DNA of 64,000 nucleotides from Styela clava (Eukaryota; Chordata; Ascidiacea; Stolidobranchia; Styelidae), in the NCBI RefSeq assembly GCF_964204865.1, contig NC_135260.1, positions 1,798,001-1,862,000 on the forward strand, read 5' to 3'. Shown piece by piece: positions 24,363 through 39,076 of this stretch (its first letter is position 1; each line of letters starts with the position of its first letter). The translations under genes were made by a program, and so were the position numbers. The notes below the pieces were generated by a model. That model saw only the letters and a program-made list of their open reading frames with translations. It searched no databases and was not told where the DNA came from.

Positions 24363-24482
24363 GCCTACGACCATACCACGTTGAATACACCCGATCTCGT
24401 TCGATCTCGGAAGTTAGGCAACGTCGGGCTCCGTTAGTACTTGCATGGGTGACCGGCTGGGAATACCGGGTGCCGTAGGCTT
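24363..24482 (+). rRNA. 5S: 5S ribosomal RNA, class B
   Basis: A55G and G70C; an isolated B unit among class A units. The 3' spacer reads AAAAGAAATG where most read AAAAGGAATG, a change shared with the B units at 51892 and 54544. Confidence 0.93.
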
Positions 24483-25686
24483 TTCGCTTTTATCAAAAAT
24501 AAAAGAAATGCTGTCTTAACAAAACATAATTTAAAATGAATATGTTATAAAATATTTCAGATTGTCGAGGACTGAATAATAACTAACAGGGGCGAAACGC
24601 AACTTTACGAATAGTCACTGAGACCCGTCATCGATATTTCGAATGCGTCTTAATATATATAGGCCTACTATATATGGCAGAATAATCGGTGCTACTATGG
24701 AGTGAGTTAGGATATGAGAAATCGAGATAAAACGACTTAATTAATCATATGACGGATCACGCCAATCGCCCGGTTATCAGTCAAGGCCAGTTATTTCATT
24801 TCGGAAGCAAGCACTTAATGGTAGCGGAAGCCGTAACTTACCTGCGGTAACATGGACTACCTTACGACGACGAAGGGTTCTGAAGATTATCCCTTAATGG
24901 AATTCGAACCCACGCAGAGTAATCAGAGGTGTGGTAACGAGCGTATATCTGACACTTAGCACGATGCGCCACACGGTTGAGCACGAGTTTTACCATAGCT
25001 TGAAATCTACCTATATCTAGTATTACATAGTGAGATCTACGTCAATTCAGTACTTTAGCGCAGGTTCAAAGCCTTCATTTTGCATCCCTAGTAGATATCT
25101 CATTAAATTTAGTTAAACTGACTGACTATTAACGTTGATACATTTTTATTGAACCGGACTTAATCGAAAAATTAAACTCTCGCCAAGTTACGGGCGATCA
25201 CCGAAGTGCCACGCGCTTGTGAGAGTTTATATATAACTTTTGATACTGTGTGAGTGCACGTAACCTAGCTTTGAGCACATATAATAAAAAACAAGCTTAT
25301 AAGAAGGGCAACTTTCATATATACTGTCGAACTATCTGGGTTATGTGCAATACAATGGGCATCCGCTTATCAAAAAGCTTTGTCAATAACACGTCAGGCC
25401 TCAATAACAAACAAGCGAGTTATATCAGCGACTCGATGCTTGCGTTAAGCCATACACCAGAGATTAAATACCTATGAGGAAAAACATGCAATCAATAAAT
25501 TAACGCATGTAATCAATAATAACAAAATTTGACACTGGTAGAAAGTGTCGGCGGTAAGCCATCGAGCGAAACAGCGACTGCCTGAGTTTCATTGTTTGTG
25601 ACTCTACAAACGAAACAGTTGCGCTTCGCTTCTCTCTCATTAGGCGTTGCCTAAATATAAATAACCGAATATGTCTCGTCGATATC

Positions 25687-25806
25687 GCCTACGACCATAC
25701 CACGTTGAATACACCCGATCTCGTTCGATCTCGGAAGTTAAGCAACGTCGGGCTCGGTTAGTACTTGCATGGGTGACCGGCTGGGAATACCGGGTGCCGT
25801 AGGCTT
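25687..25806 (+). rRNA. 5S: 5S ribosomal RNA, class A
   Basis: Full length, class A. The upstream spacer is the haplotype with GAAAGTGTCGG and CCATCGAGCG. Confidence 0.97.
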
Positions 25807-27015
25807 TTCGCTTTTATCAAAAATAAAAGGAATGCTGTCTGAACAAAACATAATTTAAAATGAATATGTTATAAAATATTTCAGATTGTCGAGGACTGAA
25901 TAATAACTAACAGGGGCGAAACGCAACTTTACGAATAGTCACTGAGACCCGTCATTGATATTTCGAATGCGTCTTAATAGATATAGGCCTACTATATATG
26001 GCAGAATAATCGGTGCTACTATGGAGTGAGTTAGGATATGGGAAATCGAGATAAGACGACTTAATTAATCATATGACGGATCACGCCAATCGCCCGGTTA
26101 TCAGTCAAGGCCAGTTATTTCATTTCGGAAGCAAGCACTTAATGGTAGCGGAAGCCGTAACTTACCTGCGGTAACATGGACTACCTTACGACGACGAAGG
26201 GTTCTGAAAACTATCCCTTAATGGAATTCGAACCGACGCAGAGTAATCAGAGGTGTGGTAACGAGCGTATATCTGACACTTAGCACGATGCGCCACACGG
26301 TTGAGCACGAGTTTTACCATAGCTTGAAATCTACCTATATCTAGTATTACATAGTGAGATCTACGTCAATTCAGTACTTTAGCGCAGGTTCAAAGCCTTC
26401 ATTTTGCATCCCTAGTAGATATCTCATTAAATTTAGTTAAACTGACTGACTATTAACGTTGATACATTTTTATTGAACCGGACTTAATCGAAAAATTAAA
26501 CTCTCGCCAAGTTACGGGCGATCACCGAAGTGCCACGCGCTTGTGAGAGTTTATATATAACTTTTGATACTGTGTGAGTGCACGTAACCTAGCTTTGAGC
26601 ACATATAATAAAAAACAGGCTTATAAGAAGGGCAACTTTCATATATAGCCTACTGTCGAACTATCTGGGTTATGTGCAATACAATGGGCATCCGCTTATC
26701 AAAAAGCTTTGTCAATAACACATCAGGCCTCAATAACAAACAAGCAAGGTATATCAGCGACTCGATGCTTGCGTTAAGCCATACACCAGTGATAAAATAC
26801 CTATGAGGAAAAACATGCAATCAATAAATTAACGCATGTAATCAATAATAACAAAATTTGACACTGGTAGAAAATGTCGGCGGTAAGCCACTGAGCGAAA
26901 CAGCGACTGCCTGAGTTTCATTGTTTGTGACTCTACAAACGAAACAGTTGAGCTTCGCTTCTCTCTCATTAGGCGTTGCCTAAATATAAATAACCGAATA
27001 TGTCTCGTCGATATC

Positions 27016-27135
27016 GCCTACGACCATACCACGTTGAATACACCCGATCTCGTTCGATCTCGGAAGTTAAGCAACGTCGGGCTCGGTTAGTACTTGCATG
27101 GGTGACCGGCTGGGAATACCGGGTGCCGTAGGCTT
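27016..27135 (+). rRNA. 5S: 5S ribosomal RNA, class A
   Basis: Full length, class A. The upstream spacer is of the dimer-A form (TAGCCTACTG insertion, AGTGATAAAA). Confidence 0.97.
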
Positions 27136-28339
27136 TTCGCTTTTATCAAAAATAAAAGGAATGCTGTCTGAACAAAACATAATTTAAAATGAATATGTTA
27201 TAAAATATTTCAGATTGTCGAGGACTGAATAATAACTAACAGGGGCGAAACGCAACTTTACGAATAGTCACTGAGACCCGTCATTGATATTTCGAATGCG
27301 TCTTAATAGATATAGGCCTACTATATATGGCAGAATAATCGGTGCTACTATGGAGTGAGTTAGGATATGGGAAATCGAGATAAGACGACTTAATTAATCA
27401 TATGACGGATCACGCCAATCGCCCGGTTATCAGTCAAGGCCAGTTATTTCATTTCGGAAGCAAGCACTTAATGGTAGCGGAAGCCGTAACTTACCTGCGG
27501 TAACATGGACTACCTTACGACGACGAAGGGTTCTGAAAACTATCCCTTAATGGAATTCGAACCGACGCAGAGTAATCAGAGGTGTGGTAACGAGCGTATA
27601 TCTGACACTTAGCACGATGCGCCACACGGTTGAGCACGAGTTTTACCATAGCTTGAAATCTACCTATATCTAGTATTACATAGTGAGATCTACGTCAATT
27701 CAGTACTTTAGCGCAGGTTCAAAGCCTTCATTTTGCATCCCTAGTAGATATCTCATTAAATTTAGTTAAACCGACTGACTATTAACGTTGATACATTTTT
27801 ATTGAACCGGACTTAATCGAAAAATTAAACTCTCGCCAAGTTACGGGCGATCACCGAAGTGCCACGCGCTTGTGAGAGTTTATATATACCTTTTGATACT
27901 GTGTGAATGCACGTAACCTAGCTTTGAGCTAATATAATAGAAAACAAGCTTATAAGAAGGGCAACTTTCATATATACTGTCGAACTATCTGGGTTATGTG
28001 CAATACAATGGGCATCCGCTTATCAAAAAGCTTTGTCAATAACACGTCAGGCCTCAATAACAAACAAGCGAGTTATATCAGCGACTCGATGCTTGCGTTA
28101 AGCCATACACCAGAGATTAAATACCTATGAGGAAAAACATGCAATCAATAAATTAACGCATGTAATCAATAATAACAAAATTTGACACTGGTAGAAAGTG
28201 TCGGCGGTAAGCCATCGAGCGAAACAGCGACTGCCTGAGTTTCATTGTTTGTGACTCTACAAACGAAACAGTTGCGCTTCGCTTCTCTCTCATTAGGCGT
28301 TGCCTAAATATAAATAACCGAATATGTCTCGTCGATATC

Positions 28340-28459
28340 GCCTACGACCATACCACGTTGAATACACCCGATCTCGTTCGATCTCGGAAGTTAAGCAACG
28401 TCGGGCTCGGTTAGTACTTGCATGGGTGACCGGCTGGGAATACCGGGTGCCGTAGGCTT
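28340..28459 (+). rRNA. 5S: 5S ribosomal RNA, class A
   Basis: Full length, class A. The upstream spacer has the private AGCTAATATAATAG variant shared only with the next unit. Confidence 0.97.
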
Positions 28460-29663
28460 TTCGCTTTTATCAAAAATAAAAGGAATGCTGTCTGAACAAA
28501 ACATAATTTAAAATGAATATGTTATAAAATATTTCAGATTGTCGAGGACTGAATAATAACTAACAGGGGCGAAACGCAACTTTACGAATAGTCACTGAGA
28601 CCCGTCATTGATATTTCGAATGCGTCTTAATAGATATAGGCCTACTATATATGGCAGAATAATCGGTGCTACTATGGAGTGAGTTAGGATATGGGAAATC
28701 GAGATAAGACGACTTAATTAATCATATGACGGATCACGCCAATCGCCCGGTTATCAGTCAAGGCCAGTTATTTCATTTCGGAAGCAAGCACTTAATGGTA
28801 GCGGAAGCCGTAACTTACCTGCGGTAACATGGACTACCTTACGACGACGAAGGGTTCTGAAAACTATCCCTTAATGGAATTCGAACCGACGCAGAGTAAT
28901 CAGAGGTGTGGTAACGAGCGTATATCTGACACTTAGCACGATGCGCCACACGGTTGAGCACGAGTTTTACCATAGCTTGAAATCTACCTATATCTAGTAT
29001 TACATAGTGAGATCTACGTCAATTCAGTACTTTAGCGCAGGTTCAAAGCCTTCATTTTGCATCCCTAGTAGATATCTCATTAAATTTAGTTAAACCGACT
29101 GACTATTAACGTTGATACATTTTTATTGAACCGGACTTAATCGAAAAATTAAACTCTCGCCAAGTTACGGGCGATCACCGAAGTGCCACGCGCTTGTGAG
29201 AGTTTATATATACCTTTTGATACTGTGTGAATGCACGTAACCTAGCTTTGAGCTAATATAATAGAAAACAAGCTTATAAGAAGGGCAACTTTCATATATA
29301 CTGTCGAACTATCTGGGTTATGTGCAATACAATGGGCATCCGCTTATCAAAAAGCTTTGTCAATAACACGTCAGGCCTCAATAACAAACAAGCGAGTTAT
29401 ATCAGCGACTCGATGCTTGCGTTAAGCCATACACCAGAGATTAAATACCTATGAGGAAAAACATGCAATCAATAAATTAACGCATGTAATCAATAATAAC
29501 AAAATTTGACACTGGTAGAAAGTGTCGGCGGTAAGCCATCGAGCGAAACAGCGACTGCCTGAGTTTCATTGTTTGTGACTCTACAAACGAAACAGTTGCG
29601 CTTCGCTTCTCTCTCATTAGGCGTTGCCTAAATATAAATAACCGAATATGTCTCGTCGATATC

Positions 29664-29783
29664 GCCTACGACCATACCACGTTGAATACACCCGATCTCG
29701 TTCGATCTCGGAAGTTAAGCAACGTCGGGCTCGGTTAGTACTTGCATGGGTGACCGGCTGGGAATACCGGGTGCCGTAGGCTT
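29664..29783 (+). rRNA. 5S: 5S ribosomal RNA, class A
   Basis: Full length, class A; duplicate of the previous unit up to the 3' spacer, which changes to the AATAATAAATAAC form near 29,880. Confidence 0.97.
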
Positions 29784-30991
29784 TTCGCTTTTATCAAAAA
29801 TAAAAGGAATGCTGTCTGAACAAAACATAATTTAAAATGAATATGTTATAAAATATTTCAGATTGTCGAGGACTGAATAATAAATAACTAACAGGGGCGA
29901 AACGCAACTTTACGAATAGTCACTGAGACCCGTCATCGATATTTCGAATGCGTCTTAATAGATATAGGCCTACTATATATGGCAGAATAATCGGTGCTAC
30001 TATGGAGTGAGTTAGGATATGAGAAATCGAGATAAGACGACTTAATTAGTCATATGACGGATCACGCCAATCGCCCGGTTATCAGTCAAGGCCAGTTATT
30101 TCATTTCGGAAGCAAGCACTTAATGGTAGCGGAAGCCGTAACTTACCTGCGGTAACATTGACTACCTTACGACGACGAAGGGTTCTGAAAACTATCCCTT
30201 AATGGAATTCGAACCCACGCAGAGTAATCAGAGGTGTGGTAACGAGCGTATATCTGACACTTAGCACGATGCGCCACACGGTTGAGCACGAGTTTTACCA
30301 TAGCTTGAAATCTACCTATATCTAGTATTACATAGTGAGATCTACGTCAAATCAGTACTTTAGCGCAGGTTCAAAGCCTTCATTTTGCATCCCTAGTAGA
30401 TATCTCATTAAATTTAGTTAGACTGACTGACTATTAACGTTGATACATTTTTATTGAACCGGACTTAATCGAAAAATTAAACTCTCGCCAAGTTACGGGC
30501 GATCACCGAAGTGCCACGCGCTTGTGAGAGTTTATATATAACTTTTGATACTGTGTGAGTGCACGTAACCTAGCTTTGAGCACATATAATAAAAAACAAG
30601 CTTAAAAGAAGGGCAACTTTCATATATACTGTCGAACTATCTGGGTTATGTGCAATACAATGGGCATCCGCTTATCAAAAAGCTTTGTCAATAACACGTC
30701 AGGCCTCAATAACAAACAAGCGAGTTATATCAGCGACTCGATGCTTGCGTTAAGCCATACACCAGAGATAAAATACCTATGAGGAAAAACATGCAATCAA
30801 TAAATTAACGCATGTAATCAATAATAACAAAATTTGACACTGGTAGAAAATGTCGGCGGTAAGCCACTGAGCGAAACAGCGACTGCCTGAGTTTCATTGT
30901 TTGTGACTCTACAAACGAAACAGTTGCGCTTCGCTTCTCTCTCATTAGGCGTTGCCTAAATATAAATAACCGAATATGTCTCGTCGATATC

Positions 30992-31111
30992 GCCTACGAC
31001 CATACCACGTTGAATACACCCGATCTCGTTCGATCTCGGAAGTTAAGCAACGTCGGGCTCGGTTAGTACTTGCATGGGTGACCGGCTGGGAATACCGGGT
31101 GCCGTAGGCTT
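30992..31111 (+). rRNA. 5S: 5S ribosomal RNA, class A
   Basis: Full length, class A. The 3' spacer has GGACTAAATAATAAC, shared with the copies at 37632, 58514 and 62481. Confidence 0.97.
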
Positions 31112-32317
31112 TTCGCTTTTATCAAAAATAAAAGGAATGCTGTCTGAACAAAACATAATTTAAAATGAATATGTTATAAAATATTTCAGATTGTCGAGGA
31201 CTAAATAATAACTAACAGGGGCGAAACGCAACTTTACGAATAGTCACTGAGACCCGTCATCGATATTTCGAATGCGTCTTAATAGGTATAGGCCTGCTAT
31301 ATATGGCAGAATAATCAGTGCTACTATGGAGTGAGTTAGGATATGGGAAATCGAGATAAGACGACTTAATTAATCATATGACGGATCACGGCCAATCGCC
31401 CGGTTATCAGTCAAGGCCAGTTATTTCATTTCGGAAGCAAGCACTTAATGGTAGCGGAAGCCGTAACTTACCTGCGGTAACATGGACTACCTTACGACGA
31501 CGAAGGTTTTCTGAAAACTATCCCTTAATGGAATTCGAACCCACGCAGAGTAATCAGAGGTGTGGTAACGAGCGTATATCTGACACTTAGCACGATGCGC
31601 CACACGGTTGAGCACGAGTTTTACCATAGCTTGAAATCTACCTATATCTAGTATTACATAGTGAGATCTACGTCAATTCAGTACTTTAGCGCAGGTTCAA
31701 AGCCTTCATTTTGCATCCCTAGTAGATATCTCATTAAATTTAGTTAGACTGACTGACTATTAACGTTGATACATTTTTATTGAACCGGACTTAATCGAAA
31801 AATTAAACTCTCGCCAAGTTACGGGCGATCACCGAAGTGCCACGCGCTTGTGAGAGTTTATATATAACTTTTGATACTGTGTGAGTGCACGTAACCTAGC
31901 TTTGAGCACATATAATAAAAAACAAGCTTATAAGAAGGGCAACTTTCATATATACTGTCGAACTATCTGGGTTATGTGCAATACAATGGGCATCCGCTTA
32001 TCAAAAAGCTTTGTCAATAACACGTCAGGCCTCAATAACAAACAAGCGAGTTATATCAGCGACTCGATGCTTGCGTTAAGCCATACACCAGAGATAAAAT
32101 ACCTATGAGGAAAAACATGCAATCAATAAATTAACGCATGTAATCAGTAATAACAAAATTTGACACTGGTAGAAAATGTCGGCGGTAAGCCACTGAGCGA
32201 AACAGCGACTGCCTGAGTTTCATTGTTTGTGACTCTACAAACGAAACAGTTGCGCTTCGCTTCTCTCTCATTAGGCGTTGCCTAAATATAAATAACCGAA
32301 TATGTCTCGTCGATATC

Positions 32318-32437
32318 GCCTACGACCATACCACGTTGAATACACCCGATCTCGTTCGATCTCGGAAGTTAAGCAACGTCGGGCTCGGTTAGTACTTGCA
32401 TGGGTGACCGGCTGGGAATACCGGGTGCCGTAGGCTT
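32318..32437 (+). rRNA. 5S: 5S ribosomal RNA, class A
   Basis: Full length, class A; first member of an A/C dimer repeated once with a 2,657-bp period. Confidence 0.97.
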
Positions 32438-33647
32438 TTCGCTTTTATCAAAAATAAAAGGAATGCTGTCTGAACAAAACATAATTTAAAATGAATATGT
32501 TATAAAATATTTCAGATTGTCGAGGACTGAATAATAAATAACTAACAGGGGCGAAACGCAACTTTACGAATAGTCACTGAGACCCGTCATCGATATTTCG
32601 AATGCGTCTTAATAGATATAGGCCTACTATATATGGCAGAATAATCGGTGCTACTATGGAGTGAGTTAGGATATGGGAAATCGAGATAAGACGACTTAAT
32701 TAATCATATGACGGATCACGGCCAATCGCCCGGTTATCAGTCAAGGCCAGTTATTTCATTTCGGAAGCAAGCACTTAATGGTAGCGGAAGCCGTAACTTA
32801 CCTGCGGTAACATGGACTACCTTACGACGACGAAGGTTTTCTGAAAACTATCCCTTAATGGAATTCGAACCCACGCAGAGTAATCAGAGGTGTGGTAACG
32901 AGCGTATATCTGACACTTAGCACGATGCGCCACACGGTTGAGCACGAGTTTTACCATAGCTTGAAATCTACCTATATCTAGTATTACATAGTGAGATCTA
33001 CGTCAATTCAGTACTTTAGCGCAGGTTCAAAGCCTTCATTTTGCATCCCTAGTAGATATCTCATTAAATTTAGTTAAACCGACTGACTATTAACGTTGAT
33101 ACATTTTTATTGAACCGGACTTAATCGAAAAATTAAACTCTCGCCAAGTTACGGGCGATCACCGAAGTGCCACGCGCTTGTGAGAGTTTATATATACCTT
33201 TTGATACTGTGTGAATGCACGTAACCTAGCTTTGAGCACATATAATAGAAAACAAGCTTATAAGAAGGGCAACTTTCATATATACTGTCGAACTATCTGG
33301 GTTATGTGCAATACAATGGGCATCCGCTTATCAAAAAGCTTTGTCAATAACACGTCAGGCCTCAATAACAAACAAGCGAGTTATATCAGCGACTCGATGC
33401 TTGCGTTAAGCCATACACCAGAGATAAAATACCTATGAGGAAAAACATGCAATCAATAAATTAACGCATGTAATCAATAATAACAAAATTTGACACTGGT
33501 AGAAAGTGTCGGCGGTAAGCCATCGAGCGAAACAGCGACTGCCTGAGTTTCATTGTTTGTGACTCTACAAACGAAACAGTTGCGCTTCGCTTCTCTCTCA
33601 TTAGGCGTTGCCTAAATATAAATAACCGAATATGTCTCGTCGATATC

Positions 33648-33767
33648 GCCTACGACCATACCACGTTGAATACACCCGATCTCGTTCGATCTCGGAAGTT
33701 AGGCAACGTCGGGCTCGGTTAGTACTTGCATGGGTGACCGGCTGGGAATACCGGGTGCCGTAGGCTT
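33648..33767 (+). rRNA. 5S: 5S ribosomal RNA, class C
   Basis: A55G only, full length. Unlike most class C copies its 3' spacer reads GTCTGAAC, so gene and flank have been reshuffled. Confidence 0.94.
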
Positions 33768-34974
33768 TTCGCTTTTATCAAAAATAAAAGGAATGCTGTC
33801 TGAACAAAACATAATTTAAAATGAATATGTTATAAAATATTTCAGATTGTCGAGGACTGAATAATAAATAACTAACAGGGGCGAAACGCAACTTTACGAA
33901 TAGTCACTGAGACCCGTCATCGATATTTCGAATGCGTCTTAATAGATATAGGCCTACTATATATGGCAGAATAATCGGTGCTACTATGGAGTGAGTTAGG
34001 ATATGAGAAATCGAGATAAGACGACTTAATTAGTCATATGACGGATCACGCCAATCGCCCGGTTATCAGTCAAGGCCAGTTATTTCATTTCGGAAGCAAG
34101 CACTTAATGGTAGCGGAAGCCGTAACTTACCTGCGGTAACATTGACTACCTTACGACGACGAAGGGTTCTGAAAACTATCCCTTAATGGAATTCGAACCC
34201 ACGCAGAGTAATCAGAGGTGTGGTAACGAGCGTATATCTGACACTTAGCACGATGCGCCACACGGTTGAGCACGAGTTTTACCATAGCTTGAAATCTACC
34301 TATATCTAGTATTACATAGTGAGATCTACGTCAAATCAGTACTTTAGCGCAGGTTCAAAGCCTTCATTTTGCATCCCTAGTAGATATCTCATTAAATTTA
34401 GTTAGACTGACTGACTATTAACGTTGATACATTTTTTTGAACCGGACTTAATCGAAAAATTAAACTCTCGCCAAGTTACGGGCGATCACCGAAGTGCCAC
34501 GCGCTTGTGAGAGTTTATATATAACTTTTGATACTGTGTGAGTGCACGTAACCTAGCTTTGAGCACATATAATAAAAAACAAGCTTAAAAGAAGGGCAAC
34601 TTTCATATATACTGTCGAACTATCTGGGTTATGTGCAATACAATGGGCATCCGCTTATCAAAAAGCTTTGTCAATAACACGTCAGGCCTCAATAACAAAC
34701 AAGCGAGTTATATCAGCGACTCGATGCTTGCGTTAAGCCATACACCAGAGATAAAATACTTATGAGGAAAAACATGCAATCAATAAATTAACGCATGTAA
34801 TCAATAATAACAAAATTTGACACTGGTAGAAAATGTCGGCGGTAAGCCACTGAGCGAAACAGCGACTGCCTGAGTTTCATTGTTTGTGACTCTACAAACG
34901 AAACAGTTGCGCTTCGCTTCTCTCTCATTAGGCGTTGCCTAAATATAAATAACCGAATATGTCTCGTCGATATC

Positions 34975-35094
34975 GCCTACGACCATACCACGTTGAATAC
35001 ACCCGATCTCGTTCGATCTCGGAAGTTAAGCAACGTCGGGCTCGGTTAGTACTTGCATGGGTGACCGGCTGGGAATACCGGGTGCCGTAGGCTT
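34975..35094 (+). rRNA. 5S: 5S ribosomal RNA, class A
   Basis: Full length, class A. The spacer before it has a longer T-run with a lost A (near 34,432), shared only with the unit 2,657 bp downstream. Confidence 0.97.
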
Positions 35095-36304
35095 TTCGCT
35101 TTTATCAAAAATAAAAGGAATGCTGTCTGAACAAAACATAATTTAAAATGAATATGTTATAAAATATTTCAGATTGTCGAGGACTGAATAATAAATAACT
35201 AACAGGGGCGAAACGCAACTTTACGAATAGTCACTGAGACCCGTCATCGATATTTCGAATGCGTCTTAATAGATATAGGCCTACTATATATGGCAGAATA
35301 ATCGGTGCTACTATGGAGTGAGTTAGGATATGGGAAATCGAGATAAGACGACTTAATTAATCATATGACGGATCACGGCCAATCGCCCGGTTATCAGTCA
35401 AGGCCAGTTATTTCATTTCGGAAGCAAGCACTTAATGGTAGCGGAAGCCGTAACTTACCTGCGGTAACATGGACTACCTTACGACGACGAAGGTTTTCTG
35501 AAAACTATCCCTTAATGGAATTCGAACCCACGCAGAGTAATCAGAGGTGTGGTAACGAGCGTATATCTGACACTTAGCACGATGCGCCACACGGTTGAGC
35601 ACGAGTTTTACCATAGCTTGAAATCTACCTATATCTAGTATTACATAGTGAGATCTACGTCAATTCAGTACTTTAGCGCAGGTTCAAAGCCTTCATTTTG
35701 CATCCCTAGTAGATATCTCATTAAATTTAGTTAAACCGACTGACTATTAACGTTGATACATTTTTATTGAACCGGACTTAATCGAAAAATTAAACTCTCG
35801 CCAAGTTACGGGCGATCACCGAAGTGCCACGCGCTTGTGAGAGTTTATATATACCTTTTGATACTGTGTGAATGCACGTAACCTAGCTTTGAGCACATAT
35901 AATAGAAAACAAGCTTATAAGAAGGGCAACTTTCATATATACTGTCGAACTATCTGGGTTATGTGCAATACAATGGGCATCCGCTTATCAAAAAGCTTTG
36001 TCAATAACACGTCAGGCCTCAATAACAAACAAGCGAGTTATATCAGCGACTCGATGCTTGCGTTAAGCCATACACCAGAGATAAAATACCTATGAGGAAA
36101 AACATGCAATCAATAAATTAACGCATGTAATCAATAATAACAAAATTTGACACTGGTAGAAAGTGTCGGCGGTAAGCCATCGAGCGAAACAGCGACTGCC
36201 TGAGTTTCATTGTTTGTGACTCTACAAACGAAACAGTTGCGCTTCGCTTCTCTCTCATTAGGCGTTGCCTAAATATAAATAACCGAATATGTCTCGTCGA
36301 TATC

Positions 36305-36424
36305 GCCTACGACCATACCACGTTGAATACACCCGATCTCGTTCGATCTCGGAAGTTAGGCAACGTCGGGCTCGGTTAGTACTTGCATGGGTGACCGGCT
36401 GGGAATACCGGGTGCCGTAGGCTT
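36305..36424 (+). rRNA. 5S: 5S ribosomal RNA, class C
   Basis: A55G only; duplicate of the copy at 33648 with the same GTCTGAAC flank. Confidence 0.94.
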
Positions 36425-37631
36425 TTCGCTTTTATCAAAAATAAAAGGAATGCTGTCTGAACAAAACATAATTTAAAATGAATATGTTATAAAATATTTC
36501 AGATTGTCGAGGACTGAATAATAAATAACTAACAGGGGCGAAACGCAACTTTACGAATAGTCACTGAGACCCGTCATCGATATTTCGAATGCGTCTTAAT
36601 AGATATAGGCCTACTATATATGGCAGAATAATCGGTGCTACTATGGAGTGAGTTAGGATATGAGAAATCGAGATAAGACGACTTAATTAGTCATATGACG
36701 GATCACGCCAATCGCCCGGTTATCAGTCAAGGCCAGTTATTTCATTTCGGAAGCAAGCACTTAATGGTAGCGGAAGCCGTAACTTACCTGCGGTAACATT
36801 GACTACCTTACGACGACGAAGGGTTCTGAAAACTATCCCTTAATGGAATTCGAACCCACGCAGAGTAATCAGAGGTGTGGTAACGAGCGTATATCTGACA
36901 CTTAGCACGATGCGCCACACGGTTGAGCACGAGTTTTACCATAGCTTGAAATCTACCTATATCTAGTATTACATAGTGAGATCTACGTCAAATCAGTACT
37001 TTAGCGCAGGTTCAAAGCCTTCATTTTGCATCCCTAGTAGATATCTCATTAAATTTAGTTAGACTGACTGACTATTAACGTTGATACATTTTTTTGAACC
37101 GGACTTAATCGAAAAATTAAACTCTCGCCAAGTTACGGGCGATCACCGAAGTGCCACGCGCTTGTGAGAGTTTATATATAACTTTTGATACTGTGTGAGT
37201 GCACGTAACCTAGCTTTGAGCACATATAATAAAAAACAAGCTTAAAAGAAGGGCAACTTTCATATATACTGTCGAACTATCTGGGTTATGTGCAATACAA
37301 TGGGCATCCGCTTATCAAAAAGCTTTGTCAATAACACGTCAGGCCTCAATAACAAACAAGCGAGTTATATCAGCGACTCGATGCTTGCGTTAAGCCATAC
37401 ACCAGAGATAAAATACTTATGAGGAAAAACATGCAATCAATAAATTAACGCATGTAATCAATAATAACAAAATTTGACACTGGTAGAAAATGTCGGCGGT
37501 AAGCCACTGAGCGAAACAGCGACTGCCTGAGTTTCATTGTTTGTGACTCTACAAACGAAACAGTTGCGCTTCGCTTCTCTCTCATTAGGCGTTGCCTAAA
37601 TATAAATAACCGAATATGTCTCGTCGATATC

Positions 37632-37751
37632 GCCTACGACCATACCACGTTGAATACACCCGATCTCGTTCGATCTCGGAAGTTAAGCAACGTCGGGCTC
37701 GGTTAGTACTTGCATGGGTGACCGGCTGGGAATACCGGGTGCCGTAGGCTT
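37632..37751 (+). rRNA. 5S: 5S ribosomal RNA, class A
   Basis: Full length, class A, with the GGACTAAATAATAAC flank. The A/C dimer duplication ends in its 3' spacer. Confidence 0.97.
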
Positions 37752-38956
37752 TTCGCTTTTATCAAAAATAAAAGGAATGCTGTCTGAACAAAACATAATT
37801 TAAAATGAATATGTTATAAAATATTTCAGATTGTCGAGGACTAAATAATAACTAACAGGGGCGAAACGCAACTTTACGAATAGTCACTGAGACCCGTCAT
37901 CGATATTTCGAATGCGTCTTAATAGGTATAGGCCTGCTATATATGGCAGAATAATCGGTGCTACTATGGAGTGAGTTAGGATATGGGAAATCGAGATAAG
38001 ACGACTTAATTAATCATATGACGGATCACGGCCAATTGCCCGGTTATCAGTCAAGGCCAGTTATTTCATTTCGGAAGCAAGCACTTAATGGTAGCGGAAG
38101 CCGTAACTTACCTGCGGTAACATGGACTACCTTACGACGACGAAGGTTTTCTGAAAACTATCCCTTAATGGAATTCGAACCCACGCAGAGTAATCAGAGG
38201 TGTGGTAACGAGCGTATATCTGACACTTAGCACGATGCGCCACACGGTTGAGCACGAGTTTTACCATAGCTTGAAATCTACCTATATCTAGTATTACATA
38301 GTGAGATCTACGTCAATTCAGTACTTTAGCGCAGGTTCAAAGCCTTCATTTTGCATCCCTAGTAGATATCTCATTAAATTTAGTTAGACTGACTGACTAT
38401 TAACGTTGATACATTTTTATTGAACCGGACTTAATCGAAAAATTAAACTCTCGCCAAGTTACGGGCGATCACCGAAGTGCCACGCGCTTGTGAGAGTTTA
38501 TATATAACTTTTGATACTGTGTGAGTGCACGTAACCTAGCTTTGAGCACATATAATAAAAAACAAGCTTATAAGAAGGGCAACTTTCATATATACTGTCG
38601 AACTATCTGGGTTATGTGCAATACAAAGGGCATCCGCTTATCAAAAAGCTTTGTCAATAACACGTCAGGCCTCAATAACAAACAAGCGAGTTATATCAGG
38701 GACTCGATGCTTGCGTTAAGCCAACACCAGAGATAAAATACCTATGAGGAAAAACATGCAATCAATAAATTAACGCATGTAATCAATAATAACAAAATTT
38801 GACACTGGTAGAAAATGTCGGCGGTAAGCCACTGAGCGAAACAGCGACTGCCTGAGTTTCATTGTTTGTGACTCTACAAACGAAACAGTTGCGCTTCGCT
38901 TCTCTCTCATTAGGCGTTGCCTAAATATAAATAACCGAATATGTCTCGTCGATATC

Positions 38957-39076
38957 GCCTACGACCATACCACGTTGAATACACCCGATCTCGTTCGATC
39001 TCGGAAGTTAGGCAACGTCGGGCTCGGTTAGTACTTGCATGGGTGACCGGCTGGGAATACCGGGTGCCGTAGGCTT
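38957..39076 (+). rRNA. 5S: 5S ribosomal RNA, class C
   Basis: A55G only. The 3' spacer has private changes (AAAATTAAAAGG, CAACTTACGA with one T lost, GACGGAGCACG) shared with the next unit. Confidence 0.94.

Larger units (their letters stand above)
27765..29880. repeat. Recent single-unit duplication, 1,324 bp
   Basis: The two adjacent units share TAAACCGACTG, TATATACCTTTTG and the private AGCTAATATAATAG, found nowhere else in the window. Edges are approximate. Confidence 0.85.
32318..37631. repeat. Higher-order repeat: two A/C dimers of 2,657 bp
   Basis: Copies at 32318 and 33648 correspond to 34975 and 36305. Both dimers share a T-run variant (near 34,432 and 37,089), TATACCTTTTG and AATACTTATGAG. 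Confidence 0.85.
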